Positions 9,513 to 20,722 of a stretch of 64,000 bases of DNA are shown in pieces. Location: the NCBI RefSeq assembly GCF_016342275.1, contig NZ_JAEIOT010000004.1, forward strand, positions 124,001 through 188,000, read 5' to 3'. The notes below the pieces were generated by a model, which was given only the letters and a program-made list of their open reading frames with translations, ran no database searches and was not told the origin of the DNA. The stretch comes from Corynebacterium marambiense (GTDB taxonomy: Bacteria > Actinomycetota > Actinomycetes > Mycobacteriales > Mycobacteriaceae). The stretch's first letter is position 1. The number at the start of each line of letters is the position of its first letter. The position numbers were made by a program, and so were the translations under genes.

Positions 9513-10053
9513 AGTCCAGACGGTCCGAGGGCACCGGCCAGCCGCCAGTCCCGTCGCTCGCTATCTGGCGATCTTGCTCGGCCTGCTGCTGCTTGCGGCA
9601 GCGGGCGTCGCCGGACGGGATCTCTACATTCGCTATGCCGACGTTGAGTGGCAGCCATGGGTTTCCACCGCAACCAACTGGATCAGCGCTCTCAGCTACC
9701 GGAACTGGATGCTGCCGGCAGGTATCGCTGCTCTCATCATCGGTCTTCTGCTGCTCTGGGCGTCAGTCCGCCCGAGAACGAAGACGCACCGGGAGATCAA
9801 CTCCGAGGTCGCCGTCTGGATGCGACCCGTCGATATCGCCCGGATGTGCACCGCAAGTGCTCAGCGGGTCCCGGGTGTCATGGGAGCGCACACCGTCGCC
9901 CGCAAGCGCTCCATTGACGTCACCGTGATCGGCAACCCCCAGGACCAGAAGTTGCGGGACGAACTGCAGCAGTCCCTCCGGCCCCTGGCCGACCTGGTCG
10001 CGGGCGCGCCTGCGCTGAACGTTCAGGTCCAAAAAAAGGAGGCCTCCAAGTGA
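9505..10053 (+). CDS. AmaP-like membrane protein (DUF6286 type)
   Basis: A 182-residue protein overlapping the previous gene by 8 nt. Two membrane helices (about 20–37 and 69–87) flank a 30-residue extracytoplasmic loop rich in Trp. After RPRTKT the cytoplasmic part (about 92–182) has the alpha/beta pattern of the AmaP C-terminal domain: DIARMCTASAQRVPGVMGAH, then RSIDVTVIG, then ALNVQV. It probably anchors Asp23 proteins at the membrane. Placement in the family is by topology and context. Confidence 0.75.
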   Translation: MSEVQTVRGHRPAASPVARYLAILLGLLLLAAAGVAGRDLYIRYADVEWQPWVSTATNWISALSYRNWMLPAGIAALIIGLLLLWASVRPRTKTHREINSEVAVWMRPVDIARMCTASAQRVPGVMGAHTVARKRSIDVTVIGNPQDQKLRDELQQSLRPLADLVAGAPALNVQVQKKEASK

Positions 10054-10619
10054 GCCACGGACTAGCTTTTGTCGACCGTCTGCTTGTCTTCGTCGTGGGT
10101 CTCGCATTGACCTTCCTCGGGGTTTGGTCCATCGGATTGTTCTTCGATGTCCCCGAGGCGCACCGCGTCACCGAGTATGCGGATCAGCAGATGTGGGCGA
10201 ACGCTCCCGAACTCGGGTGGTACGACTGGGCGCTCGTTGGGGTCCTCGTCGGCGGTATCATCATCGGGCTCTGGTTGATCGTCGCAAATGTCCTACGCCG
10301 TTCTGTCACCGTGGTCACCAGCAGTGCATCCACCGACATGGGCGACATCAACTTCAACCTCAGCTCCCTCGCGGACGCCGTCGCTGACTCCCTCGAAGAC
10401 ACACACGGGATTTCGAAGGTCCGGAAGCGCGTCGTCATTGACCGAGGACTGACCACCATCGAATTCACCGTTGATGCCGCCTCCGACTGCAGCGTTCAGG
10501 GAATACAGACCGCAATCGAACAGGCCGATCGGGACCTCCGGGACGCCATCGGTCCGAGCGATGCCGCGACGTCCTACCGGATACACATGGACAGGGTCCC
10601 ACAGAACCATGAACTCTGA
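10050..10619 (+). CDS. amaP: Alkaline-shock membrane anchor protein AmaP-like
   Basis: A 189-residue protein, GTG start overlapping the previous stop (GTGA), with an AAAAGGAGG site just upstream. Two membrane helices (about 10–32 and 60–81) enclose an external loop. The cytoplasmic domain from about 86 contains the Asp23-like pattern DINFNLSSLADAVADSLEDT, then ISKVRKRVVIDRGLTTIEFTV. AmaP recruits Asp23 to the membrane in Firmicutes, and this is the last gene of the matching operon. The symbol is by homology of architecture only. Confidence 0.7.
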   Translation: MSHGLAFVDRLLVFVVGLALTFLGVWSIGLFFDVPEAHRVTEYADQQMWANAPELGWYDWALVGVLVGGIIIGLWLIVANVLRRSVTVVTSSASTDMGDINFNLSSLADAVADSLEDTHGISKVRKRVVIDRGLTTIEFTVDAASDCSVQGIQTAIEQADRDLRDAIGPSDAATSYRIHMDRVPQNHEL

Positions 10620-10655
10620 TTAACCTGAGGCGCTCCGTAACCTACGGTATCCGGT

Positions 10656-10698
10656 AGACCCCGCAGCGATCTCCCCTTCGGGGGCAGCTGCGGGGTCT
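10656..10698 (+). terminator. Terminator of the Asp23/AmaP operon
   Basis: A perfect 12-bp stem (AGACCCCGCAGC / GCTGCGGGGTCT) sits 37 nt after the amaP stop. The loop contains a second small hairpin, CCCCTTCGGGG. Confidence 0.75.
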
Positions 10699-11152
10699 CA
10701 TCGTTGTTCGATGAACCAGACCCGGTACCGGCTCCTAAGCACTCGAACGGTCGACGCCCATGGCTAACCATCCGGGATGAGGTTCTCGGTCTCCCCGCGT
10801 TGAAAACCAGGGAGGCTATCCGGCATGCCCCGACCGATACAGCAACTCAGGGCACGGTCTCCGGTCACAGGAGTACACGTTAGGGCTGCAGTTCCCGCCC
10901 ATCATCACCACTCCACAGATGAGCCCAGGACCCGGGCCCCGCATCCCCTCCCGTCGTGGAACTGTTCCTCAGCGGGCCTGTGAAAGAGCCCCATCTGAAA
11001 AGCGCAGGCACCCTCGATCGGGTGCTTACTGCCAGGCCTACCGGGGGACCGTATCCGACAGCCCGTATACAGAAACACACGCACCGCGCCTCCGATCACC
11101 GTAGCGACCCTGTTCGGAAACCTGTGTGCGCCCGAGACTGCTCTCAGAAATT

Positions 11153-11193
11153 CCGAAACCCCGGCCCACGCTGTACGTGGAACGGGGTTTCGG
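11153..11193 (-). terminator. Terminator of tuf
   Basis: An 11-bp stem (CCGAAACCCCG / CGGGGTTTCGG) lies 50 nt downstream of the tuf stop. The 19-nt loop contains ACGT-rich sequence. Confidence 0.7.
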
Positions 11194-11243
11194 GTGCTAG
11201 GTTCCCGGGCGTCAGCCCTAGGACCTAGTCAAGATCATCGGTA

Positions 11244-12434
<1,191 letters not shown>

Positions 12435-12570
12435 TGTATGTCCTCCTGGACTTCGCGGTGGCTACGACTCTCGCAGCCACATAGGTGGTAGTGCCATACT
12501 GCCGACAGCCCCACGTCTTTCGAAAGGGGGCATACGGGTATGACTGGTTCATTTTTGTGCCAGTTACCTG

Positions 12571-12599
12571 ATACTAGGTGCTCACGCCACGTTTTTCAA
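12571..12599 (-). promoter_or_regulatory. tuf promoter
   Basis: On the minus strand, TTGAAA (12594–12599) and TAGTAT (12571–12576) are separated by exactly 17 nt. This is a close match to the vegetative consensus and lies downstream of the fusA terminator. Confidence 0.6.
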
Positions 12600-12815
12600 A
12601 CCACGTGCGCGAGCCCCGTAACTCGGGTAACGGCCGGCTCAACATCCGGTGTGCGGAGGTTCAGCGGACCGTTACCCGAAACTGGGAAATATCCTCGGGG
12701 ACGTGTCACCGAAACTCTCTGAGTAGCGGTGCCGCTCCTTCGGTCTCCGGATTGTTCCGGCCCCGTCCGCCCCGCGGTCGCGGGAACACCGACTGCGGGG
12801 GCGTGGGGAGGTGCC

Positions 12816-12853
12816 CGGGGATGAGGAACCAGTCATGGCGTTCTTCATCCCCG
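12816..12853 (-). terminator. Terminator of rpsL-rpsG-fusA
   Basis: A 14-bp stem with one G·U pair (CGGGGATGAGGAAC / GTTCTTCATCCCCG) and a 10-nt loop, starting 12 nt after the fusA stop. Confidence 0.7.
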
Positions 12854-12865
12854 ACCGGCGACCTC

Positions 12866-14995
12866 CTAGTTGGAGGTGCCGTTACGCTCGGCAATGATCT
12901 CGGCCGCCACGTTCGTGGGAACCTCCGCGTAGGAGTCGAAGATCATCGAGTAATTGGCACGGCCCTGCGTCTTGGAACGCAGGTCGCCGACGTAGCCGAA
13001 CATCTGGGAGAGCGGGACCTTGGCCTTGACGACCTTGGCGCCCGCGCGGTCCTCCATGGCCTGGACCTGGCCACGACGGGAGTTGACGTCACCGATGACC
13101 TCACCCATGTATTCCTCGGGGGTGGTGACCTCGACGGCCATGACGGGCTCAAGCAGGACCGGCTTGGCCTTTGCTACCGCTTCCTTCAGTGCCTGTGAAC
13201 CGGCGACCTTGAAGGCCATTTCGGAAGAGTCGACCTCATGGTACTGGCCGTCAAGCAGGGATGCCTTGATATTGACCAACGGGAACCCTGCGAGGTAACC
13301 GTACTGCATGGCGTCCCGGATACCGGCGTCGACGGAGGGAATGTACTCGCGCGGGACGCGACCACCGGTAACGGCGTTCTCGAACTTGTAGATCGCGGAC
13401 TCGCCCTCTTCAAGGTCCTCGGGATTCGGCGAGTAGGGCTCCAGGGCGATGACGACCTTCGCGAACTGACCCGAACCACCGGTCTGCTTCTTGTGGGTGT
13501 ACTCGAGCTTCTCGACGGGCTTACGGATCGTCTCGCGGTAGGCGACCTGCGGAGCACCAACGTTGGCCTCGACCTTGAATTCGCGGCGCATACGATCGAC
13601 GAGGACGTCGAGGTGGAGCTCGCCCATGCCGCCGATGACGGTCTGACCGGTCTCATCGTCGAGCTTGACGGTGAAGGTGGGATCCTCTTCCGCGAGCTTT
13701 TGGATGGCGGTACCGAGCTTCTCCTGGTCAGCCTTCGATTTCGGCTCGATGGCGACCTGCAGAACCGGGTCCGGGAAGTCCATGGACTCCAGGATGATCT
13801 GGTCGTTGAGGTCGCAGAGGGTGTCACCGGTAGTGGTGTCCTTCAGACCGATGAACGCGTAGATGTTACCTGCGCGGGCCTCCTCTACCGGGTTCTCCTT
13901 GTTGGCGTGCATCTGGAAGAGCTTGCCGATGCGCTCCTTGTTGCCCTTGGTCGAGTTCATGACCTGGGCGCCCGGGTCAACACGGCCAGAGTAGACGCGA
14001 ACGAAGGTGAGCTTGCCGAAGAACGGGTGTGCGGCGATCTTGAAGGCAAGAGCAGAGAAGGGCTCGTCGACGCTGGGCTTGCGGGACATCTCGACGGCTT
14101 CGTCGCCGACCTTGTGCCCGTGCACCTCACCGATATCCAGCGGGGTCGGGAGGTAGTCGATGACGGCGTCGAGCAGGGGCTGGATGCCCTTGTTCTTGTA
14201 GGCGGAGCCACAGAGAACCGGGAAGACCTCGGAGTTGACCGTCATCTTCCGGATGGCGCCCTTGATCTCCTCGATCGACAGGCCGTCACCACCGAAGTAC
14301 TTCTCCATGAGCTCTTCGTCGGACTCCGCGACAGCCTCGAGCAGCTTCTCGCGGTACTCCTCGGCGATCTCCTTGAGATCCTCGGGGATCTCCTCGTAGG
14401 TCGGCTCGGTTCCGATATCGACCTTGCCGCGCCAGGTGATCGCGCGCATGTTCAGCAGGTCGACGACACCGTCGAAGTCGTCCTCCGCACCGATGGGCAG
14501 CTGGAGAACCAGCGGCTTGGCGCCGAGGCGCTCGATGATCGTCTTGACGGTGAAGTAGAAGTCGGCGCCCAGCTTGTCCATCTTGTTGACGAAGCAGATA
14601 CGCGGGACCTCGTACTTCGCGGCCTGACGCCACACCTGCTCCGACTGGGGCTCGACGCCCTCCTTACCGTCGAAGACGGCGACCGCGCCATCGAGGACGC
14701 GCAGGGAGCGCTCGACCTCGACGGTGAAGTCGACGTGACCGGGGGTGTCGATGATGTTGATCTGGTTGTTGTTCCAGAAACAGGTGACCGCGGCGGAGGT
14801 GATGGTGATGCCGCGCTCCTTCTCCTGCTCCATCCAGTCGGTGGTCGAAGCACCGTCGTGGGTCTCGCCGACCTTCCGGTTGATACCGGTGTAGAAGAGA
14901 ATTCGCTCGGTAGCGGTGGTCTTGCCGGCATCGATGTGGGCCATGATGCCGATGTTGCGGACCTTATTCAGGTCAGTAAGCACTTCTTGTGCCAC
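12866..14995 (-). CDS. fusA: Elongation factor G
   Basis: A 709-residue translocase of the ribosome. G motifs AHIDAGKT (19–26), RGITIT (61–66), DTPGH (83–87) and NKMD (137–140) are intact, and domains II–V are complete ([15 protein letters not shown] C-terminus: [15 protein letters not shown]). I chose the GTG giving [16 protein letters not shown] because this matches corynebacterial EF-G. An in-frame TTG four codons earlier is possible. A GGGGA site precedes the GTG. Third gene after rpsL-rpsG, separated from rpsG by 345 bp. Confidence 0.98.
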   Translation of the reverse strand: MAQEVLTDLNKVRNIGIMAHIDAGKTTATERILFYTGINRKVGETHDGASTTDWMEQEKERGITITSAAVTCFWNNNQINIIDTPGHVDFTVEVERSLRVLDGAVAVFDGKEGVEPQSEQVWRQAAKYEVPRICFVNKMDKLGADFYFTVKTIIERLGAKPLVLQLPIGAEDDFDGVVDLLNMRAITWRGKVDIGTEPTYEEIPEDLKEIAEEYREKLLEAVAESDEELMEKYFGGDGLSIEEIKGAIRKMTVNSEVFPVLCGSAYKNKGIQPLLDAVIDYLPTPLDIGEVHGHKVGDEAVEMSRKPSVDEPFSALAFKIAAHPFFGKLTFVRVYSGRVDPGAQVMNSTKGNKERIGKLFQMHANKENPVEEARAGNIYAFIGLKDTTTGDTLCDLNDQIILESMDFPDPVLQVAIEPKSKADQEKLGTAIQKLAEEDPTFTVKLDDETGQTVIGGMGELHLDVLVDRMRREFKVEANVGAPQVAYRETIRKPVEKLEYTHKKQTGGSGQFAKVVIALEPYSPNPEDLEEGESAIYKFENAVTGGRVPREYIPSVDAGIRDAMQYGYLAGFPLVNIKASLLDGQYHEVDSSEMAFKVAGSQALKEAVAKAKPVLLEPVMAVEVTTPEEYMGEVIGDVNSRRGQVQAMEDRAGAKVVKAKVPLSQMFGYVGDLRSKTQGRANYSMIFDSYAEVPTNVAAEIIAERNGTSN

Positions 14996-15340
14996 AGTGT
15001 TCCCCAAACTCGTTGGTTCTTGGTGATTGCCCGGACGTCTGCCCGGACGGTGTTGTCACCGGTGGATATGAATTCTTTGCCGTACCGCGCCACGGCCCGT
15101 ACCCGGGCCAGCCGCTCGTAGAGAGCTTAGGCCCTCCGGGTGAACCGGAGGTGAACGGCGCCGGCTGTCCCGCAACCCGCATCGTCGTGGACACGGGCCG
15201 GAAACGACCGACCGTCGATGAGCACGATGACCCCGACACCGGACCACGTCGTCCCGACCGCGCCGAATACGAGAGGCATCCGGGACGGCGGGTGTGACAC
15301 GGTGTGAACGGCGAGGGGGCCATCAGCTGATCTACTGCTC
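14996..15340. other. rpsG–fusA intergenic region
   Basis: These 345 bases are longer than usual for this operon. The only structure I see is a 7-bp hairpin (CCTCCGG 15133–15139 / CCGGAGG 15145–15151). No supported ORF, and no convincing −10/−35 pair. Confidence 0.4.
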
Positions 15341-15808
15341 TTACCAGCGGTAGTGGGCGAAGGCGCGGTTGGCCTCAGCCATCTTGTGGGTGTCCTCGCG
15401 ACGCTTCACCGAGGCACCGAGGCCGTTGGCGGCATCCAGGATCTCGTTGGCGAGACGCTCGGTCATCGTCTTCTCACGGCGCTGGCGGGTGAAGTTCACG
15501 AGCCACCGCAGGGCGAGGGTGTTGGCGCGGCCCGGGCGGACCTCGACGGGCACCTGGTAGGTGGCGCCACCGACGCGACGGGAACGGACCTCGAGATCGG
15601 GCTTGACGTTGCCGAGGGCCTTCTCAAGGGTGCCGACGGGATCGGTTCCGGTCTTCTCGCGGCAGGTCTCGAGCGCGCCGTAGACGATGCGCTGAGCGGT
15701 GGACTTCTTGCCGTCCAGGAGCACTTTGTTGACCAGCTGGGTCACGAGCTCGGAGTTGTAGACCGGATCCTTGACTACTTCGCGCTTCGGCGCTGCAGAC
15801 TTACGCAT
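15341..15808 (-). CDS. rpsG: 30S ribosomal protein S7
   Basis: A 155-residue primary 16S rRNA-binding protein that organises the 30S head. It begins [19 protein letters not shown] and ends [10 protein letters not shown]. The conserved [16 protein letters not shown] loop is present. It starts 3 nt after rpsL and is certainly co-transcribed with it. Confidence 0.98.
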   Translation of the reverse strand: MRKSAAPKREVVKDPVYNSELVTQLVNKVLLDGKKSTAQRIVYGALETCREKTGTDPVGTLEKALGNVKPDLEVRSRRVGGATYQVPVEVRPGRANTLALRWLVNFTRQRREKTMTERLANEILDAANGLGASVKRREDTHKMAEANRAFAHYRW

Positions 15809-15811
15809 GTC

Positions 15812-16183
15812 TTACTTCTCCTTCTTCGCACCGTAGCGGGAACGGGCCTGCTTGCGGTCCTTGACACCCTGGGTGTCGAGGGAACCACGAACGATCTTGT
15901 AACGGACACCGGGAAGGTCCTTCACACGGCCGCCGCGCACGAGCACCATGGAGTGCTCCTGCAGGTTGTGGCCCTCACCGGGGATGTAGGCGGAAACCTC
16001 GATGCCGGAGGTCAGGCGGACACGCGCGACCTTTCGGAGCGCCGAGTTCGGCTTCTTCGGGGTGGTGGTGTACACGCGGGTGCACACGCCACGGCGCTGG
16101 GGCGAACCCTTGAGCGCCGCAGTCTTCACCTTGGTGGTCTTGTCGTGGCGGCCCTTACGGACCAGCTGCTGAATAGTGGGCAT
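15812..16183 (-). CDS. rpsL: 30S ribosomal protein S12
   Basis: A 123-residue S12 in the decoding centre. The streptomycin-contact segments [17 protein letters not shown] and [13 protein letters not shown] carry the wild-type lysines, so no classical rpsL resistance change is visible. It starts [15 protein letters not shown]. First gene of the str operon here. Confidence 0.98.
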   Translation of the reverse strand: MPTIQQLVRKGRHDKTTKVKTAALKGSPQRRGVCTRVYTTTPKKPNSALRKVARVRLTSGIEVSAYIPGEGHNLQEHSMVLVRGGRVKDLPGVRYKIVRGSLDTQGVKDRKQARSRYGAKKEK

Positions 16184-16236
16184 GAACCGTCTTTCTTGTC
16201 TGATCGGCTTCCTCGGTTCGATGTAGCCGACCGAGT

Positions 16237-16265
16237 ACTGTACGTTCCTTGCTTGTCGCCTGAAA
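16237..16265 (-). promoter_or_regulatory. Candidate rpsL promoter
   Basis: On the minus strand, TTTCAG (16260–16265) and TACAGT (16237–16242) are 17 nt apart, about 50 nt before the rpsL ATG. The −35 is weak. Confidence 0.4.
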
Positions 16266-16511
16266 GCGCAAATCTAATGAAAACACGCGAAACCCAGTCA
16301 GCCGCTCTCGCTGGCCTACCGGGGAATTCAGGCTCCCACCATGGAGACGTGGGACTGTTGGATCAGACTACCCCATCAGTCACAGAAAAACCAACTCTCG
16401 GCCGCGGAGATCGTATGCAGGCTCGAACTTACTCCCCTCGCGTTTTATCACCGACACTGTCCATACCGTCGTGACAGCACCCGCAGCGATCCCCGGACGG
16501 TGGAACAGGGA

Positions 16512-16550
16512 AAGCCCCCGGTGAGATGGAGGTCATCTCACCGGGGGCTT
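16512..16550 (-). terminator. Terminator of rpoBC
   Basis: A perfect 17-bp stem with 5-nt loop (AAGCCCCCGGTGAGATG / CATCTCACCGGGGGCTT), 43 nt after the rpoC stop. Confidence 0.85.
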
Positions 16551-16593
16551 CAGGGTAACGGGGGAATCAGGTTCCCCAGTTTTCCACCGCTGA

Positions 16594-19500
16594 CTAGCTG
16601 TAGTCGTCCAGCGGGACGGAGGCGCCGGTGAACTCACCGTAGCCGTCGTCGCCGTAGATCGAGTCGCCGTAGGTCGGGATGGCGTACGCCGCGTTCCGCG
16701 CCGCCTCGGTCGGCTTGACCGAGATGTTGCGGTAGCGGGAGATGCCGGTACCGGCCGGGATGAGCTTACCGATGATCACGTTCTCCTTGAGCCCGATGAG
16801 CTTGTCGGAGCGCTTGTTGATCGCCGCGTCGGTGAGCACCCGGGTGGTCTCCTGGAAGGAGGCCGCCGACAGCCAGGACTCGGTCGCGAGCGAGGCCTTG
16901 GTGATACCCATGATCTCGCTGCGCAGGGCAGCCACCTCGCCGCCGACCGCACGGGCCTCGGCGTTGGCCAGCTTCGCTTCGGCGAGGTCCACGAGCGTTC
17001 CGGGGAGGAACTCGGTGGAGCCGGACTCGATGACGGTGCCGCGACGCAGCATCTGGCGGATGATGATCTCGATGTGCTTGTCGTGAATCGCCACACCCTG
17101 CGCACGATAGACGGCCTGCACCTCATCGATGAGGTGCTGCTCCACACCGCGGCGCCCGAGAACCTCGAGCACGTCGTGCGGATCGGCCGGTCCGCGGAGC
17201 AGTCGGTCGCCCACGTCAACGTGGTCGCCTTCCTGCAGAGTGCGGTCAATGTGCGAGCCCGGGGAGTACTCCATCGGGGCGTTGATCATCGCGAGACCCT
17301 GCCGCTTGGACAGTTTCTCGTAGACGACCTCATCCGAACCGTCATCCGGGGTGATGGTCAGGGTCCAGAAGTTGCCCTCATCCTCGAGGTGCACAGTTCC
17401 GGCAACCGACGCGATCGGGGCCTTGTTCTTCGGGACGCGGGCCTCGAAGAGCTCCTGAACACGGGGCAGGCCACCGGTGATGTCGCCACCGACACCACCC
17501 TGGTGGAACGTACGCATGGTCAGCTGGGTACCGGGTTCGCCGATCGACTGGGCGGCGACGATGCCGACGGCCTCGCCGATGTCGACCTGCTTACCGGACG
17601 CCATCGAGCGGCCGTAGCACTTCGCACAGACACCAGTGGGCGTCTGGCAGGTGAGAACGCTGCGGAGTTTGACCTCCGCGACACCGGCCTCGACGAGAGC
17701 GTCGATCTCCAGTTCACCCAGGTCGGAACCAGCGGCGAGAATGACCTCGCCCGCCGGATTCGTGGCATCAGCCGCGAGCACGCGACCAGTGACGGAGGTC
17801 TCGATGAGCTGGTGGCGACGGTAGCCGGTGACGTTGCCCAGTGCGTCGGTGACCTCGACCGCGACGGGGGCCTTGACACCCTGACGGGTGGCGCAGTCCT
17901 CCTCGCGGACAATGACGTCCTGCGCGACGTCGACGAGGCGACGGGTCAGGTAGCCGGAGTCGGCGGTACGCAGCGCGGTGTCGGCCAAGCCCTTACGCGA
18001 ACCATGGGAGTTGTTGAAGTACTCCAGAACGGACAGGCCCTCGCGGAAGGAGGTCTTGATCGGACGGGTGATGTAGTCACCCTTCGAGTTCACGACCATG
18101 CCCTTCATGCCCGCCAGCGTCCAGATCTGGCGCATGTTACCGGCGGCGCCGGACTTCACGATCATGGGGATCGGGTTGTCGTCGGGGTACATGTCCTCAA
18201 CGGCCTTACCCACGGTGTCCGTGGCATCCTTCCAGAGCTCGACCAGACGGTCGTAGCGCTCACGCTCGGTGAGTGCACCCTGGACCCAGTACTTCCGCTC
18301 GACCTCGCGGGCCTCGGCCTCGTACCGGTCGAGGATCTCGGCCTTGTTGGGGAGCACGAGCACGTCAGACATGGTGATGGTGACGCCGGACCGGGTGGCC
18401 CAGTAGAAGCCGGCGTCCTTCATCTTGTCCATCGTTTGCGCGACGGTGATCATCGGGTACCGCGAGGCGAGATCGTTGATGACGTCACCGAGCATGATCT
18501 TGTCGGTGCCGCCGCCCTTACGGACCATGACGCCTTCAAGGTAGGGGTAGTTCCACGGCAGCAGATCGTTGAACATGATGCGGCCGAGAGTGGTGTGCGC
18601 CATCCAGACGTCGCCGCGCTTCCAGCCATCGGGGAACTGCTCCGCCTCGATGTCCGCCGGTGGACGCAGGTGCGAGATACGGACCTTGATCGGGGCCTGC
18701 AGGCCCAGCACACCTCGGTCGTAGGCCATGATCGCCTCGGCGAAGGAGCTGTAGATACCACGTTCGGGGCCGTTCTCGGTCGCGGGCTCGTACGCGCCCT
18801 GACCACCCAGCTCGTCAGGGTTCTTGTCCAGCGTGAGGAAGTACAGACCCGTGACCATGTCCAGTCGGGGCATGGCCAGCGGCTTACCGGACGCCGGGGA
18901 AAGGATGTTGTTCGAGGCGAGCATCAGGATGCGGGCCTCGGCCTGGGCCTCCGCGGACAGCGGCAGGTGGACGGCCATCTGGTCACCGTCGAAGTCGGCG
19001 TTGAAGGCCTCACAGGCGAGCGGGTGCAGCTGGATGGCCTTACCCTCGACGAGCACGGGCTCGAAGGCCTGGATACCCAGGCGGTGCAGGGTGGGGGCGC
19101 GGTTCAGCATCACGGGATGCTCGGAGATGGCCTCCTCAAGCACATCCCAGACCTCGGGGCGCTGGCGCTCGACCATGCGCTTCGCGGACTTGATGTTCTG
19201 CGCGTACTCGCGCTCGACCAGGCGCTTCATGACGAAAGGCTTGAACAGCTCCAGCGCCATCAGTTTCGGCAGGCCGCACTCGTGCAGACGGAGCTGCGGG
19301 CCGACGATGATCACGGAACGACCGGAGTAGTCGACGCGCTTACCGAGCAGGTTCTGACGGAAGCGACCCTGCTTGCCCTTGAGGAGATCGGACAGCGACT
19401 TCAGCGGGCGGTTGCCCGGGCCGGTGACCGGACGGCCGCGGCGACCGTTGTCGAACAGGGCGTCAACGGACTCCTGCAGCATCCGCTTCTCGTTGTTGAC

Positions 19501-20598
19501 GATGATCTCGGGGGCGCCAAGATCGATCATGCGCTTGAGGCGGTTGTTGCGGTTGATCACGCGACGGTAGAGGTCGTTCAGGTCGGAGGTGGCGAACCGG
19601 CCACCGTCGAGCTGGACCATCGGGCGCAGCTCCGGCGGGATCACCGGGATGCTGTCCAGGACCATGCCCGCCGGGTCGTTGCCCGAGCGCTGGAACGCGG
19701 CGACGACCTTGAGGCGCTTCAGGGCGCGGGCCTTCTTCTGGCCCTTGCCCTCGTTGATGATGGTGCGCAGTTCCTCGGCCTCGGCGTCGAGATCGAAGTT
19801 GCGGATGAGCGTCTGGATGGCCTCCGCGCCCATGCCGCCGGTGAAGTAGTCCTCGTAGCGGTCGACGAGCTCCGAGTAGATCGTCTCGTCGACGATCATC
19901 TGCTTCGGGGCGAGCTTAACGAAGGTGTTCCAGATCTCGTCGAGTCGCGCGACCTCGCGCTCCGCACGCTCGCGGATGTGCTGCATCTCCTTGTCCGCGG
20001 CGTTCTGCACCTTGCGGCGAGCATCGGCCTTCGCACCGGCGGCCTCGAGTTCGGCGAGGTCCTCCTCAAGCTTCTGGGCCCGGTCGGCGATGTCGGACTC
20101 GGCGTCGGCCTCGACGTCCTTCTTCTCCAGGAGCATCTCGGCTTCGAGAGTGGACAGGTCGTTGTGGCGGGCTTCATCATCGACGGAGGTGATGATGTTC
20201 GCCGCGAAGTAGATGATGCGCTCAAGGTTCTTGGGCGCGAGATCCAGCAGGTAGCCGAGACGCGACGGGACTCCCTTGAAGTACCAGATGTGGGTGACCG
20301 GAGCGGCGAGCTCGATGTGTCCCATGCGCTCACGGCGCACCTTGGACTTGGTCACCTCGACGCCGCAGCGCTCACAGATGATGCCCTTGTAGCGGACGCG
20401 CTTGTACTTGCCGCAGGCGCACTCCCAGTCTCGGGTGGGTCCGAAGATCCGCTCGCAGAACAGGCCGTCCTTCTCGGGCTTGAGGGTTCGGTAGTTGATG
20501 GTCTCCGGCTTTTTGACCTCGCCCTTGGACCAGCGGCGAATGTCGTCGGCCGTAGCCAGGCCGATGCGGAGTTCGTCGAAGAAGTTGACGTCGAGCAC
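16594..20598 (-). CDS. rpoC: RNA polymerase subunit beta'
   Basis: A 1334-residue beta' subunit. The N-terminal zinc-binding domain has Cys60, Cys62, Cys75 and Cys78. The catalytic Mg-binding loop [12 protein letters not shown] lies near residue 535. The second zinc site is in [21 protein letters not shown]. The trigger-loop region ([18 protein letters not shown]) is complete. The start is GTG, giving [19 protein letters not shown]. It follows rpoB by 124 bp in the same operon. Confidence 0.99.
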   Translation of the reverse strand: MLDVNFFDELRIGLATADDIRRWSKGEVKKPETINYRTLKPEKDGLFCERIFGPTRDWECACGKYKRVRYKGIICERCGVEVTKSKVRRERMGHIELAAPVTHIWYFKGVPSRLGYLLDLAPKNLERIIYFAANIITSVDDEARHNDLSTLEAEMLLEKKDVEADAESDIADRAQKLEEDLAELEAAGAKADARRKVQNAADKEMQHIRERAEREVARLDEIWNTFVKLAPKQMIVDETIYSELVDRYEDYFTGGMGAEAIQTLIRNFDLDAEAEELRTIINEGKGQKKARALKRLKVVAAFQRSGNDPAGMVLDSIPVIPPELRPMVQLDGGRFATSDLNDLYRRVINRNNRLKRMIDLGAPEIIVNNEKRMLQESVDALFDNGRRGRPVTGPGNRPLKSLSDLLKGKQGRFRQNLLGKRVDYSGRSVIIVGPQLRLHECGLPKLMALELFKPFVMKRLVEREYAQNIKSAKRMVERQRPEVWDVLEEAISEHPVMLNRAPTLHRLGIQAFEPVLVEGKAIQLHPLACEAFNADFDGDQMAVHLPLSAEAQAEARILMLASNNILSPASGKPLAMPRLDMVTGLYFLTLDKNPDELGGQGAYEPATENGPERGIYSSFAEAIMAYDRGVLGLQAPIKVRISHLRPPADIEAEQFPDGWKRGDVWMAHTTLGRIMFNDLLPWNYPYLEGVMVRKGGGTDKIMLGDVINDLASRYPMITVAQTMDKMKDAGFYWATRSGVTITMSDVLVLPNKAEILDRYEAEAREVERKYWVQGALTERERYDRLVELWKDATDTVGKAVEDMYPDDNPIPMIVKSGAAGNMRQIWTLAGMKGMVVNSKGDYITRPIKTSFREGLSVLEYFNNSHGSRKGLADTALRTADSGYLTRRLVDVAQDVIVREEDCATRQGVKAPVAVEVTDALGNVTGYRRHQLIETSVTGRVLAADATNPAGEVILAAGSDLGELEIDALVEAGVAEVKLRSVLTCQTPTGVCAKCYGRSMASGKQVDIGEAVGIVAAQSIGEPGTQLTMRTFHQGGVGGDITGGLPRVQELFEARVPKNKAPIASVAGTVHLEDEGNFWTLTITPDDGSDEVVYEKLSKRQGLAMINAPMEYSPGSHIDRTLQEGDHVDVGDRLLRGPADPHDVLEVLGRRGVEQHLIDEVQAVYRAQGVAIHDKHIEIIIRQMLRRGTVIESGSTEFLPGTLVDLAEAKLANAEARAVGGEVAALRSEIMGITKASLATESWLSAASFQETTRVLTDAAINKRSDKLIGLKENVIIGKLIPAGTGISRYRNISVKPTEAARNAAYAIPTYGDSIYGDDGYGEFTGASVPLDDYS

Positions 20599-20722
20599 GT
20601 AACTCCCTTTCCCCCCGTCTCTCCGGGGGTGTTGTGTGAAGAAAAAGAATATCGGTGATTAGTTGCCCGCCCCGGTGGGGCGGGCGGCCGCGGTCAGACC
20701 GTCGTGCGGACCCGGGTGACCG

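Larger units (their letters stand above)
10620..11243. other. Intergenic region between convergent amaP and tuf
   Basis: These 624 bases separate two convergent operons. Each end carries a clear terminator hairpin (described separately). The middle, about 10,700–11,150, has only short open frames with no ribosome-binding site, and I see no RNA gene or repeat in it. Confidence 0.5.
12435..12865. other. fusA–tuf intergenic region
   Basis: These 431 bases hold the fusA terminator (12816–12853) and the tuf promoter (12571–12599). The transcript from that promoter would have a 5' leader of about 130 nt before the tuf GTG. I see no gene in it. Confidence 0.6.
16184..16593. other. rpsL–rpoC intergenic region
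   Basis: These 410 bases contain the rpsL promoter region (16237–16265) and the rpoC terminator (16512–16550). No gene is seen in the remainder. Confidence 0.55.

Noticed and set aside
11153..11193. Hairpin considered as a riboswitch or small RNA
   Set aside because: Its position after tuf and simple stem fit a terminator; nothing else structured surrounds it.
13238..15121. 627-codon plus-strand open frame
   Set aside because: Antisense to fusA, Val/Leu/Asp-rich shadow, no start signals.
14973..15323. Short open frames on both strands in the rpsG–fusA gap
   Set aside because: Both strands are open, as expected in GC-rich non-coding DNA, with no start signals.
17074..20658. 1194-codon plus-strand open frame
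   Set aside because: It is antisense to rpoC; long antisense frames are expected in GC-rich genes. Composition is unlike a protein and no domain is recognisable.
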